Shown: positions 52,663-61,890 of the stretch, piece after piece
How positions within the stretch are numbered: the first letter of the stretch is position 1
How the letters are laid out: each line of letters opens with the position of its first letter
Assembly: GCF_024622975.1 (NCBI RefSeq)
Contig: NZ_JANJZT010000002.1
Span: forward strand, 202,805-266,804
DNA length: 64,000 bases
Source: Blautia caecimuris
GTDB taxonomy: Bacteria > Bacillota > Clostridia > Lachnospirales > Lachnospiraceae
Direction of reading: 5' to 3'
Program-made: the position numbers and the translations under genes
Notes under the pieces: generated by a model
What the model was told of the DNA's origin: nothing
What the model saw: the letters and a program-made list of their open reading frames with translations, nothing else
The model's database searches: none

Positions 52663-53490
52663 TTAACCCTTCACTGCGCCCTCCGTTACACCTTTAATAA
52701 TGTGTTTCTGACAAAGGACATAAAAAATAATTACCGGAATAATTGCCATAACGAGCGCTGCAGAACCCAGGTTCCACTTCTTCGTGTAAGCACCGAAGAA
52801 TAAATATGTTCTAAGTGGAAGGGTTTGTGTTCCGCTCCGGTTGATGGTCAAAGACGGAAGCAGATAATCATTCCAAAGAGACATAACATTCAGGATGGCA
52901 ACGGTTACTGCAATTCCTTTAATCAGAGGCAACACAATTGTGAAAAATATTCTTGGCTGACTGGCGCCATCAATTGCCGCAGCCTCTTCCAGTTCCACCG
53001 GAACGTTTTTCATAAATCCATGGAATAAAATAATCGACATAGAAGAACCAAATCCAAGATTTACAAGCATCAGTCCCGGCATATTGATCATATTTAATTT
53101 TCCCATTTCTGCCAGCAGTGGAAGCATGACACACTGAAATGGTACAAGCACTGCAACGGAAAAAATGGTAAATATCAGTCTGCTTGTTTTGGTTTTATAT
53201 CGTACCAGCACCCACGCTGCCATAGAACAGCAGATCACATTTGCAGCCGTTACCGTACATGTTACAATCAGAGAATTCTTGATGGCATTCAAGTAATCCA
53301 GTTCTTTGAATGCAGAAACATAATTGTCCAAATTCATGGTCTCAGGAAGCTGGAGAACACTCATGTAGATTTCTTTTAAAGATTTAAATGAGTTAATAAA
53401 CAATAATAAGATCGGGAAGATAAAAAACGCCGCCAGCATAATACAACACAGGATAATCACTGTTTTAGAGATTATTTTTTTTCTCTGCAT
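52663..53490 (-). CDS. carbohydrate ABC transporter permease (MalG/CUT1 type)
   Basis: 275 residues with six predicted TM segments and the EAA loop AAAIDGASQPRIFFTIVLPLI that docks on the ATPase. Family 2 of CUT1 permeases. Its start ATG shares one base with the stop of the upstream permease gene (TAATG). No ATP-binding gene is in the cluster; such importers usually borrow a common MsmK/UgpC-type ATPase encoded elsewhere. Confidence 0.95.
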   Translation of the reverse strand: MQRKKIISKTVIILCCIMLAAFFIFPILLLFINSFKSLKEIYMSVLQLPETMNLDNYVSAFKELDYLNAIKNSLIVTCTVTAANVICCSMAAWVLVRYKTKTSRLIFTIFSVAVLVPFQCVMLPLLAEMGKLNMINMPGLMLVNLGFGSSMSIILFHGFMKNVPVELEEAAAIDGASQPRIFFTIVLPLIKGIAVTVAILNVMSLWNDYLLPSLTINRSGTQTLPLRTYLFFGAYTKKWNLGSAALVMAIIPVIIFYVLCQKHIIKGVTEGAVKG

Positions 53491-54353
53491 TACATCTCCA
53501 CCTCCTTAGATTTTGTAAACATCAACTGACTTACTGTAATAAATGCAACTACAATAAGGAAAATAATACCTTTTGCCTGTGCCATTCCATACATATTTCT
53601 TGAGAATGCCGTGTTACAGATATCCATAGTAAGCATTTCCGTGGCTTTCGCAGGACCGCCTCCAGTTAAGGTCAGGTTCTGGTCATACAGTTTAAAGCAA
53701 TTTGTCAGAGTAAGGAAAAGTCCAATGGTAAAAGCAGGCATCATTAACGGAAGCTTAATTTTCCAGAAACACTGAAAAGCACTCGCACCATCAATTCTCG
53801 CAGATTCCAACAGATTTTCCGGAATATTCTGTATCTGTGCAATGTAAATCAGCATCATATATCCACTCATCTGCCATACAACAAGAATAACCAGTCCCCA
53901 GAAACCTGTAGACTTAGTAGAAAGCCAGTCACAGAGCCAGTTAATTCCAAGAATTTCTCCAATACTGTCAAATACATCACAAAAAATGAACTGCCATGCA
54001 AAACCTACCAGTACACCACCTACCAGATTAGGCATAAAGAATATACTTCTGAATAAATTTTTCCCTTTTATATTTTGAGTTACCAGCATAGCTGCTGCAA
54101 ATGCAACCACATTTACCGCAATCACTGTTATAATTACAAATTTAAAAGTAAAAACGAAAGCATTTTGAAAATAAATATCACGAACTGCACTGATATAATT
54201 GTCTAAAAAAACAAAATCACAATTTGCATGGAGTCCGTCCCAGTCTGTAAAAGAATAATAAATGCCTGTTAATGTAGGAATTACAACAGCAATACAAAAA
54301 GTAATCAAACAAGGAGCAAGAAAAAGCCAGAATATTTTTTTTGATTTACGCAT
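53490..54353 (-). CDS. carbohydrate ABC transporter permease (MalF/CUT1 type)
   Basis: 287 residues from ATG 54353 (GGAGG upstream); the longer open frame overlaps the preceding gene without need. Six TM segments, EAA loop ESARIDGASAFQCFWKIKLP, and the family start KKIFWLFLAPCLITFCIAVV. It forms a heterodimer with the MalG-like protein to pass a sugar delivered by the binding protein encoded upstream. Confidence 0.95.
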   Translation of the reverse strand: MRKSKKIFWLFLAPCLITFCIAVVIPTLTGIYYSFTDWDGLHANCDFVFLDNYISAVRDIYFQNAFVFTFKFVIITVIAVNVVAFAAAMLVTQNIKGKNLFRSIFFMPNLVGGVLVGFAWQFIFCDVFDSIGEILGINWLCDWLSTKSTGFWGLVILVVWQMSGYMMLIYIAQIQNIPENLLESARIDGASAFQCFWKIKLPLMMPAFTIGLFLTLTNCFKLYDQNLTLTGGGPAKATEMLTMDICNTAFSRNMYGMAQAKGIIFLIVVAFITVSQLMFTKSKEVEM

Positions 54354-54412
54354 ATCGTTTCCTCCATAAAAGGACAGCCAGAATATCGTCCGGCTGTCCT
54401 GAAACTCTTTCT

Positions 54413-55744
54413 TTATCTCATTTCTGCCCAGTTCGCTTTGGCTTCTTCGATGACAGCATCCCACTCTTTTTCACCGGCGATATAGCTCTGGATTCCAGCA
54501 CCTAATAAATCAGACCAGCCATCCGGATAACCTCCAAATACTAATGAGAAGGTATTTCCTTCTTTTGCATATGGCTCGCATGCAAGACTGATAACATTTT
54601 CAGATGGAAAATCTTCAAAATTATCAAATGGAACACTGATATTAGAAGTAATCATTGCTTTTCCTTCGTCAGACATAAGCAGCCAGTTTACAAAATCTTT
54701 TGCAGCAGCTTTTTTTGCATCATCTGAATTCTTGTTGACAACAAAATAGGAAGCAATACCATAACAGATATTATCTTCATCCACACCCTTTAAAGGCATT
54801 GGAAGAACACCAATATTTTCACGAAGTTCTGGATCAATTTCGTCGATTACAGGAGCAACCCACTGTCCCATCTGAATAACAGCTGTTCTTCCGATACAGA
54901 AGGAACCACCCATTGCACTGTCATAATCAACTCCAACCAGCGCTTCTGGTTTGTCTGCGTCAGGAGAATATTTTACCATCAGATCAATGTAGTCCTTTAA
55001 TGCATCTGCATACGTAAAATCAAGAGACTCCGCTTCATAAGTATCAAATGCCGTTCCAAGCTCTGCCTGAATTGCCGGATTTGCACCATGATTTGCAAGT
55101 ACCCAGGATTCTGCTGCCGGAAGTGAAACAACTGCTTCGAGATCCGGGAACTGATCTGCAAGTTCCCCTGCATCAATAGCATCCTGAACCTTACCAAAGG
55201 CCGCATCAATATCATCATAACTCTTTAATGTAGAACCATCGATACCGCAAGCTTCAAAAACAGCTTTGTTATACAGCATTCCATAGCACACTACGCCTGA
55301 TGGTGCACCAACTATTGCATCCTCGACTTTGCAGTCATCGATATTGTTTTCATATATATGCTCCACCCACGGCTGATCACTGAGATCTTCAATCATGTCC
55401 CCAAATGTAGCAAAATCAGATGCGCCTTCCATAACCACAAGATCCGGTGCCTGACCACTTGAGATTTCAGCCTTTAATGTAGAACGCCAGTCTGTACCGC
55501 CTCCAACTAATTCAAGATTAATTTTCACGTTCGGATGAATTTCGTTATAAGCAGCAATTTCTTTCTCATACAGTTCTTTTCCTTCTACGGAATAATTAAA
55601 GTATGTAATTTCCGCATCCTCCAGCTCCTGATATTCATAATCTCCGGATGACTGCTCTTCTGCATACACTGCAGACACATTTCCAGAAAATAAACCTGCT
55701 GTTGTTGCCATTACCAACAAGGTACTGATTACTCTCTTTCTCAT
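54413..55744 (-). CDS. carbohydrate ABC transporter substrate-binding protein
   Basis: 443 residues, family 1 extracellular solute-binding protein. Signal sequence ~1-28 ending VYA without a lipobox cysteine, which is unusual for a Gram-positive binding protein. Typical motifs: ITYFNYSVEGKELYEKEIAAYNEIHP at the start of the mature part, GQAPDLVVMEG, and a C-terminal KAAAKDFVNWLLMSDEGKAM. First gene of the importer operon. AGGAGG lies before ATG 55744. Specificity cannot be read from sequence. Confidence 0.93.
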   Translation of the reverse strand: MRKRVISTLLVMATTAGLFSGNVSAVYAEEQSSGDYEYQELEDAEITYFNYSVEGKELYEKEIAAYNEIHPNVKINLELVGGGTDWRSTLKAEISSGQAPDLVVMEGASDFATFGDMIEDLSDQPWVEHIYENNIDDCKVEDAIVGAPSGVVCYGMLYNKAVFEACGIDGSTLKSYDDIDAAFGKVQDAIDAGELADQFPDLEAVVSLPAAESWVLANHGANPAIQAELGTAFDTYEAESLDFTYADALKDYIDLMVKYSPDADKPEALVGVDYDSAMGGSFCIGRTAVIQMGQWVAPVIDEIDPELRENIGVLPMPLKGVDEDNICYGIASYFVVNKNSDDAKKAAAKDFVNWLLMSDEGKAMITSNISVPFDNFEDFPSENVISLACEPYAKEGNTFSLVFGGYPDGWSDLLGAGIQSYIAGEKEWDAVIEEAKANWAEMR

Positions 55745-55875
55745 AAGTTAAATCCTCCTGTTCTTTGATATCTTTATTATATTCTCATCCATAGTAATTT
55801 TCGATTCCAGAATAATGACATCCTATACCAAATTTTTTACCTTCTCTTTTTTTCCGAGTCTCATATGTTATAATA

Positions 55876-57203
55876 CTATAAATGAGCAAATTTGAAAAAT
55901 TGCACAAAACTACACTACAAATTTCATAAATGAATCAAAATCATTACTTTCTTTTGCGCATTGAAAAAGATAACGATACTTTTCCAGCTGAATGGTATCA
56001 CAGATTTCGTGATATCCAGTTTCAAACGAACAAAACCTACCAGTACCCACTGCACACATGAAATGTGCCAGTGACATAAGTAGCCAGTACCTTTTGATTC
56101 CCTGTGCAGAGCGTATCTGATAGCCGTCCAGTGCCAGTTTATCCTTACACTGGCGAAAAAATACTTCAATAGGCCATCGACACACATACCAGGAAAGAAT
56201 CTCCTGTGTAGATAGGGCTGCGTTTGTACTGATGAAAGCACGCAATGCTTTGGGATCACCAAATGCCTTTTCCGGATAACTCAAAAGAACTACCGCATTT
56301 TCTATGCCGTTGAGGTTTCCCTCGTACCGGTACACATAATAGTTTCATTTTTGACTGTCACAAGGTCAAATTCACTATGTGTAACAGACAATTCGGCGGC
56401 CAGTTCACTAAGTTTCTTTTTCATTCCCGATGGATACAGCAAACGGTTTGTTTTCAAAGCACCGATGGTATGGAACCCCCTCTGTGCAAAGGTATTGATT
56501 ATCTTTTCAGAAACATACCAGCAGTCACAAAGAAAATAGGACATTACCGGTGGAACAGGCAGCTCCTTTGCAATGTTTTGTACAATGTCAATCTTGGAAA
56601 TTGACTTATTGTACATTACAAAAGCATAGTTCAGAACAATACCATTGCAGGAAAGCATAACAGCAACTGCCTGATGCCCGTAATCCTGTTTTCCCTTTAA
56701 ATGGGATTGGTGAAAATACGCATCTTCAATGGGATGTAAAGCCTGTGACGAAGGCTTTGTCTTTGAAGCGATCGTATCGTCCACAATACAGAAAACAGGC
56801 TTTCCGGTGCGTGCTGCTTCTGAATAAATAATCTCAATGACAGAGCATTTTAACGTATCTGAAAGTAATGAATCATCCCATTTTCCGGAATTGAGGAAAT
56901 GGGCAATCGTAGTTCTGTGACAGGAACTGTTTTTAGCAAAGTCCGTGGTTTTTCCATGGTATCCTGAAATGAAAATACTGATTAGGATACTCATAAGATG
57001 GTTTATTACTCGGTACGAATAAAATTTGCATAAGTTTAATTTTTTAAACTGGTTGTATATGAATGAGGAATGATGTATAGTATTTGCGAGAGACACCTTC
57101 TTTCGTAAATGTTGCAAATGTTTGTTTAGGCACTTTCATTATACAACACACGGAATCGAGGTGTCTTTCTTTTATGCAAAATCACGAACTTGCTCATTTA
57201 TAG
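55876..57203 (-). mobile_element. IS4-family insertion sequence (1328 bp)
   Basis: Inverted ends CTATAAATGAGCAAATTTG and (inverted) CTATAAATGAGCAAGTTCG, 8-bp target duplication TTATAATA and a single transposase reading leftwards. It lies in the intergenic region between the importer operon and the divergent two-component system. The ends are shared with the 142-bp elements at 31.8-35.3 kb. Confidence 0.92.
55910..57117 (-). pseudogene. IS4-family transposase, frameshifted
   Basis: The first frame (57117-56302) encodes the DDE N-terminal part, with CIVDDTIASKTKPSSQAL, QDYGHQAVAVMLSCNG and CDCWYVSEKIINTF. It runs into a stop shortly after VKNETI. The second frame (56335-55910) continues the protein as YRYEGNLNGIENAVVLLSYP and ILSWYVCRWPIEVFFRQCKD, which holds the YREK-like signature of the IS4 group. 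The two fit if one base is missing near 56347-56360, within an A-rich stretch. Either a mutation, a sequencing error or programmed frameshifting; mutation seems most likely. Confidence 0.85.
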
Positions 57204-57288
57204 TTATAATAAAAAAACATAACTGTGAGGATACTGAACAGTTACAAAAAGACAAAATATCTAATACATTTATCGGAAAGAGGTTTGT

Positions 57289-59046
57289 ATGAAGCAAAAA
57301 ACAACTCACCCTGTCAGCATTCGAATTAAATACACGCGTTATGTGATTCCTATCTTACTGATCACATTTCTTTCCATCGGAGCAATCGATACCATATTTT
57401 ATTTTCACTCAGTAAAAGAATCCTCTGAGAATGAAAAAACAGCCTACGCTAGTACGGCTCTCACATCCCTGGAATCCTATTTTACTCAGTTTACCTCAGA
57501 TTCCAGTATCTTTTGCTATAAAAATACAACACAAAACAATCTTATAAACATAACACAGGATGATGGACAGGAATTCCAAAAGCTTTTATTAAATGACGCC
57601 CCCTATTATCCTTCTTTAAGTGTTAACTATTCAGATAATGTATTTTTTATCACTGACAGCGGAAAACTGATTTCAACAGCCAGCAACTCATCACAGCCAG
57701 TATCTGGTTTTTCCCCGTCTTGCATTTCAGAAATTCTGAAAAAAGGTGATGATTACCACGGATTACCTTATATCTTTGAGATCAGTGATGCTTCAGACAA
57801 ATTATACATGTGTCGAACTATTTATCAATGGACTGGAAAAACTGAGACTACAGGAAAAAAACGTCTTGGCACACTGGTTGTGGAGTCCAAGGCTGCTGTT
57901 TTTGATAAAATCTTTTCCCTGAACAGTAACGTGTACCAATTTGTTTTAATTGACAATAATCATCATATTTTCAGGAATACTACTGAACTTTCAGAACAGA
58001 ATATTATTGAGCTCATAAAAACTGAACGTTTAAATACACAGATATATAAATATACAGCAGATTCCTTTTCCACCAGCATAAGTAATCTGCAATTATTGCT
58101 GATAACCAATCAGTCTCTGGTTTATAAAGGAACCCGCACGTTCGTGATCCTGCTGCTTTTTCCATCTATTCTTGCTCTAATCGCAATTATCGGAGCAACA
58201 CGTTTTATCTCCCGAAGTATAGCGGATGAATTTGACTATTTCATGGAAAAACTAAATAAAACAAAAGCAATTGATAATGATGCATTTATCCATATGAATA
58301 GTTCCATTGAATTTTCCCAGTTATCCAATGTTTACAATCAGACTCTTTCGCGTATCCGTGCATTATCTGAAAAGATCCATGACCAGGAAATTCTTACAAA
58401 GAATATTGAAATTGAAAGTCTCCAGGCACAGATCAATCCACACTTTCTTTACAATACTTTGAATTGTATTTCCGGCCTGATAGATATGGACAGAAAAGAA
58501 GAATGTCACCATGCACTGAATTCACTTGCTGATATTGAGCGCATGTCCCTGAAAGGCAAACCATTCAACACACTGGAAGAGACCTTGTATTATGTAAAAG
58601 AATATACCTATATACAAAAACTTCGTTTTGGAAATAATCTGACTATTTTAATTGATATTCCCAAAGCTTTATACCATTGCTATATTCCCAAGCTGATTCT
58701 CCAGCCTCTGATTGAAAACGCAGTGATCCACGGAACCTCCAAAATTTCTGGCAAAGGCATCATTGCAATCCTTGGAAGTACAGATGGTGCCGATCTGCAG
58801 ATTTGTGTAAAGGACAACGGTCCAGGTTTTTCCCAGGAATTCATGGAAAATTTTTCCAAAAGTTCTCAGCAAAAGCCCTCCACCGCTTACGGAATTTACA
58901 ATATCGACAAACGACTGAAGCTCTATTATGGCGAAAATCATGGACTGATCCTGCAAAATAACGAAAACAATGGAGCATGTATCACGGTTCGTCTTCCTTT
59001 GAAACTAGTAGAAAAACCAATTGAGAAAGCAGGACATCTGAAATGA
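57289..59046 (+). CDS. YesM-type sensor histidine kinase
   Basis: 585 residues. TM1 ~18-38, extracellular sensing domain ~40-280, TM2 ~284-306, HAMP ~305-360. The phosphoacceptor motif QAQINPHFLYNTLN has its His at ~385, and a HATPase domain follows (LQPLIENAVIHGTSK, VKDNGPGFS, GIYNIDKRLKLYYG). This His-kinase type pairs with AraC-type regulators to control sugar importers. ATG 57289 has AAAGAGGT upstream. Stop overlaps the regulator start (ATGA). Confidence 0.95.
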   Translation: MKQKTTHPVSIRIKYTRYVIPILLITFLSIGAIDTIFYFHSVKESSENEKTAYASTALTSLESYFTQFTSDSSIFCYKNTTQNNLINITQDDGQEFQKLLLNDAPYYPSLSVNYSDNVFFITDSGKLISTASNSSQPVSGFSPSCISEILKKGDDYHGLPYIFEISDASDKLYMCRTIYQWTGKTETTGKKRLGTLVVESKAAVFDKIFSLNSNVYQFVLIDNNHHIFRNTTELSEQNIIELIKTERLNTQIYKYTADSFSTSISNLQLLLITNQSLVYKGTRTFVILLLFPSILALIAIIGATRFISRSIADEFDYFMEKLNKTKAIDNDAFIHMNSSIEFSQLSNVYNQTLSRIRALSEKIHDQEILTKNIEIESLQAQINPHFLYNTLNCISGLIDMDRKEECHHALNSLADIERMSLKGKPFNTLEETLYYVKEYTYIQKLRFGNNLTILIDIPKALYHCYIPKLILQPLIENAVIHGTSKISGKGIIAILGSTDGADLQICVKDNGPGFSQEFMENFSKSSQQKPSTAYGIYNIDKRLKLYYGENHGLILQNNENNGACITVRLPLKLVEKPIEKAGHLK

Positions 59047-60632
59047 AAATATTACTTGTTGACGACGAAGCAATTGCACTTCAGACAATGGAAAATATAA
59101 TCCGGCAGTCTGACTTTAAATCTCACACCATCCTGACAGCCACTAATGCAGCTGATGCCTGGACCATCATTCAGACAAAGCATCCTGATATTCTGTTCTC
59201 GGACATTCAAATGCCCTGTGAAAATGGAATCCATCTTCTTCAGAAAATATCTGAATCACAATTAAACCTGCCGGTCATCTTTGTCTCCGGATACTCCGAG
59301 TTTTCTTATGCACAGGCGGCTTTGAGATATGATGCCTTTGATTACCTTCTTAAACCATTGAACAGTGACATATTCCTTGCCTGCTTAAAGAAAGCCATAA
59401 ATGCAGTTCAGGAGCAGGGAAATATAGAGAAACAAAAAGAAATGCTTTCCAGATTTTTTAAAGAAAATCAGAGTCTTTTGAAAAAACAGTTTATGGAAAC
59501 TTTGCTGATCAATCCTGTCACCAGTTTTTCTCCTGAACAGCTCCGGCAATGTCTTTCACTTGGTCTGAATCCAGATTTGTTCTATTTGATTGGTATTAAG
59601 TGTAATACCACGAACAGTATGAACATCCTGCAGAATCAGGAATACTATATTTCTTATTCTCTGTCGAAAAAGATTAATAAAGACTATGACGGTATTGCAT
59701 CATGCTATATTGGAAACATTGTATATATTCTTATGCCTGTTACATCTGCTGACCCTGTTGCAGAAGTTAAAAGCCTGGCATATTCACTGATCTGTTATAC
59801 CAGGGAAAAACTTTTTTCTTCTATCACAATTGGAATCAGTGAACTCGGAAACTCTATTCAACAGTTTCCTAAGCTCAATAAACAGATACAATATTGTTTT
59901 TCTTATAAAGCTTCCAACATCGTTTCACCGGAAGACAGTATCTTATTTTTTGCAGAAATAAATGATTACAATTCCAGTATTATTGAGATTAACGAAATCA
60001 TTTCCAATCTGATCAATGCCATTCAGACACGTAATCTCAATGATGCACTGGAAATCGGAGATGCTTTTTTTTCACTGATACAGAATGAAAATCTGCTCAC
60101 TCAACAGGATGCTATCAAGCTAGTCGAATTAAACCTTCATATTCAACTGAAAAATTTTCTGGATGATTCCAGGGACAGCAGCTATCTTACTGCTCCGATG
60201 ACACGCTACTGCATGGAACAACCCTGCAGCGAACACAGCAGAACTATTTTTTCCAACTGCATCAAAAACATTATCCAGGAACTGTCCTGTGTCACTACAC
60301 GAAACACAGGAATAATCGTTAATACCGTTATAGAATACATAAATAAAAACTATGAAAAACAAATAGGATTAAATGATGCCGCAGAATTTATAAATCGCAA
60401 TAGCTCATATATTTCCCGGTTGCTAAAGAAAGAACTCTCTATGGGTTTTTCACAGCTTCTCACAGAACGTCGAATGGAAGCCGCTAAGGAGCTTCTTGCC
60501 CATACTACTATGAAAGTATCTGACATTTCAGAAAAAGTAGGCTATACTTCTACCAAGTATTTTAACCAGGTTTTTTATACTAATTTTCAAATGGCACCTA
60601 CTGATTATCGTTTTATCATGAAACAGTTATAG
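59043..60632 (+). CDS. YesN-type response regulator with AraC DNA-binding domain
   Basis: 529 residues. Receiver domain ~1-120 with acidic pocket Asp7/Asp8, phosphoacceptor Asp54 (LFSDIQMP) and Lys in YLLKPLNSD. A ~280-residue middle domain with no recognised fold follows, then a C-terminal double HTH (~425-525) with IGLNDAAEFINRNSSYISRLL and VSDISEKVGYTSTKYFNQVF. It is co-transcribed with the kinase and presumably activates the divergent importer operon across the IS4 insertion. Confidence 0.95.
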   Translation: MKILLVDDEAIALQTMENIIRQSDFKSHTILTATNAADAWTIIQTKHPDILFSDIQMPCENGIHLLQKISESQLNLPVIFVSGYSEFSYAQAALRYDAFDYLLKPLNSDIFLACLKKAINAVQEQGNIEKQKEMLSRFFKENQSLLKKQFMETLLINPVTSFSPEQLRQCLSLGLNPDLFYLIGIKCNTTNSMNILQNQEYYISYSLSKKINKDYDGIASCYIGNIVYILMPVTSADPVAEVKSLAYSLICYTREKLFSSITIGISELGNSIQQFPKLNKQIQYCFSYKASNIVSPEDSILFFAEINDYNSSIIEINEIISNLINAIQTRNLNDALEIGDAFFSLIQNENLLTQQDAIKLVELNLHIQLKNFLDDSRDSSYLTAPMTRYCMEQPCSEHSRTIFSNCIKNIIQELSCVTTRNTGIIVNTVIEYINKNYEKQIGLNDAAEFINRNSSYISRLLKKELSMGFSQLLTERRMEAAKELLAHTTMKVSDISEKVGYTSTKYFNQVFYTNFQMAPTDYRFIMKQL

Positions 60633-60641
60633 AATGTTAAA

Positions 60642-60676
60642 ACAAGGTCATCCGAAAAAATATCGGAAGACCTTGT
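60642..60676 (+). terminator. hairpin after the response regulator
   Basis: ACAAGGTCATCCGA pairs with TCGGAAGACCTTGT (one mismatch), loop AAAAAATA. No strong T run follows, so termination is likely but not certain. Confidence 0.5.
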
Positions 60677-60697
60677 ACTGTCTCTGAGATTTCATAC

Positions 60698-60740
60698 GTA
60701 AACGCTCCATAGTGGGTACCCCCACTTATGGAGCGTTTAC
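60698..60740. repeat. near-perfect palindrome at the edge of the IS1182-like remnant
   Basis: GTAAACGCTCCATAGTGGG and CCCACTTATGGAGCGTTTAC face each other with a short TACC centre and one unpaired base. It lies just beyond the 3' end of the IS1182-like fragment and could be the IS end, its target, or a terminator. Confidence 0.6.
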
Positions 60741-60780
60741 TATTGTTTACTGTCATTCCTTACTATTTCTTCAGTGTATT

Positions 60781-61521
60781 TTACACTAATACTGGATTTG
60801 GAGCATAATTACCCAAGCCCTTTCGGAATCCAAAGAGCTTTCGGAAATTTAATGCAGCTATTTTGCTTCCAAAGAAAAATTTACCACGCTGTTTACCTCT
60901 TGGAAGTTTATCAAGATGATAATTCTTTCGGATGTTAGCAGGAATAGTTTCTACACCATTTCTCAACCTTGCTAAGTTACTGAATTCTTCACTCTGCATG
61001 TATCTTTGGCTTTTCGCTCTGTTAGATGCATTTTTTGAAGCAATAAAAGTGGCAACTTTTTTATATATCTTTGGACGGCGCTGATCTTGATATGGGCAAC
61101 CAGCACAATGATTACGGTCAAATGATACTCTGCATTGTCTTGTTGATTTTGTAAAACTCTGGCTTATAGGCTCATGACCTGCGGCACATTTTAACAGACG
61201 GGTTCCATCCTCATTAAATTCAAAGTCAGCCAAAGCATCTGGAGCCTCTTTCCCTATCAGAGCTGTTGTTACCAGTTTGACATTTTTCTCCTTTGCAAGA
61301 GCAATGTTATCCTGTCCGTCATAACCACCATCTGTAATCAGAATGATTTCTTCTTCGGACTTTTCCATTGCTGAAAGCGTATCCTGAAGGAAATGACTAT
61401 CGGTATGTGTATTTTTATCAAACTGATAATCTGTGATTACAGAGCCATTCTTACCAACTGTTTCTTCAAGATTAGCTGTATAACCTCGGTACAGTTTACC
61501 GGATTTTTTTCTATAAGTAGC
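60781..61521 (-). pseudogene. IS1182-like transposase, C-terminal fragment
   Basis: The frame is open from the IS boundary at 61521 to a stop at 60781 (~246 codons). It includes KSGKLYRGYTANLEE, IILITDGGYDGQDNIALAKE (DDE aspartate), the cysteine-rich CAGCPYQDQRRPKIY and GVETIPANIRKNYHLDKLPRG. The N-terminal half is absent: IS3 element A begins exactly where the frame breaks off. Confidence 0.88.
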
Positions 61522-61596
61522 TGTAGTGGTAAACTAAATTTGTAACACCTTGTTCGGATAGTATATAATATTTATTATCCAAAGGAGGGACCAATC

Positions 61597-61890
61597 ATGG
61601 CCACACGTTACAATGAAAATTTTAAAATTGAAGTAGTCAAAGCCTATATGGCAGGTGATCGCTCAATAAGTGAGATAGCAGCTGACTACAATGTTGCAAA
61701 AAGCACCCTCACCGGGTGGGTAAAAAAACATGGTGAAGAATGCCAATATAAAACTACCACTAAAACATCACAGGAAGAATTCGAATCTGCAAAGGAAATC
61801 AGAAGACTGAACCAGCTTCTTCATGAGAAGGATAAAGAAATTGATTTTAAAAAAAAAGCAGCGGCATTCTTTGCAAAGGAAATCGATTAG
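61597..61890 (+). CDS. IS3-family transposase OrfA (element A)
   Basis: 97 residues: HTH (YNENFKIEVVKAYMAGDRS, EIAADYNVAKSTLTGWVKKH) and a zipper helix (EIRRLNQLLHEKDKEIDF). A run of nine A followed by G near 61849-61858 lies before KAAAFFAKEID. Related elements use such A-runs for -1 frameshifting into orfB. The ribosome site AAAGGAGG precedes ATG 61597. Confidence 0.92.
   Translation: MATRYNENFKIEVVKAYMAGDRSISEIAADYNVAKSTLTGWVKKHGEECQYKTTTKTSQEEFESAKEIRRLNQLLHEKDKEIDFKKKAAAFFAKEID

Larger units (their letters stand above)
55868..57211. repeat. 8-bp target duplication of the IS4-family element
   Basis: TTATAATA occurs at 55868-55875 directly left and at 57204-57211 directly right of the element. 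The duplicated bases contain TATAAT, so the target was probably a promoter-like site. Confidence 0.9.
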
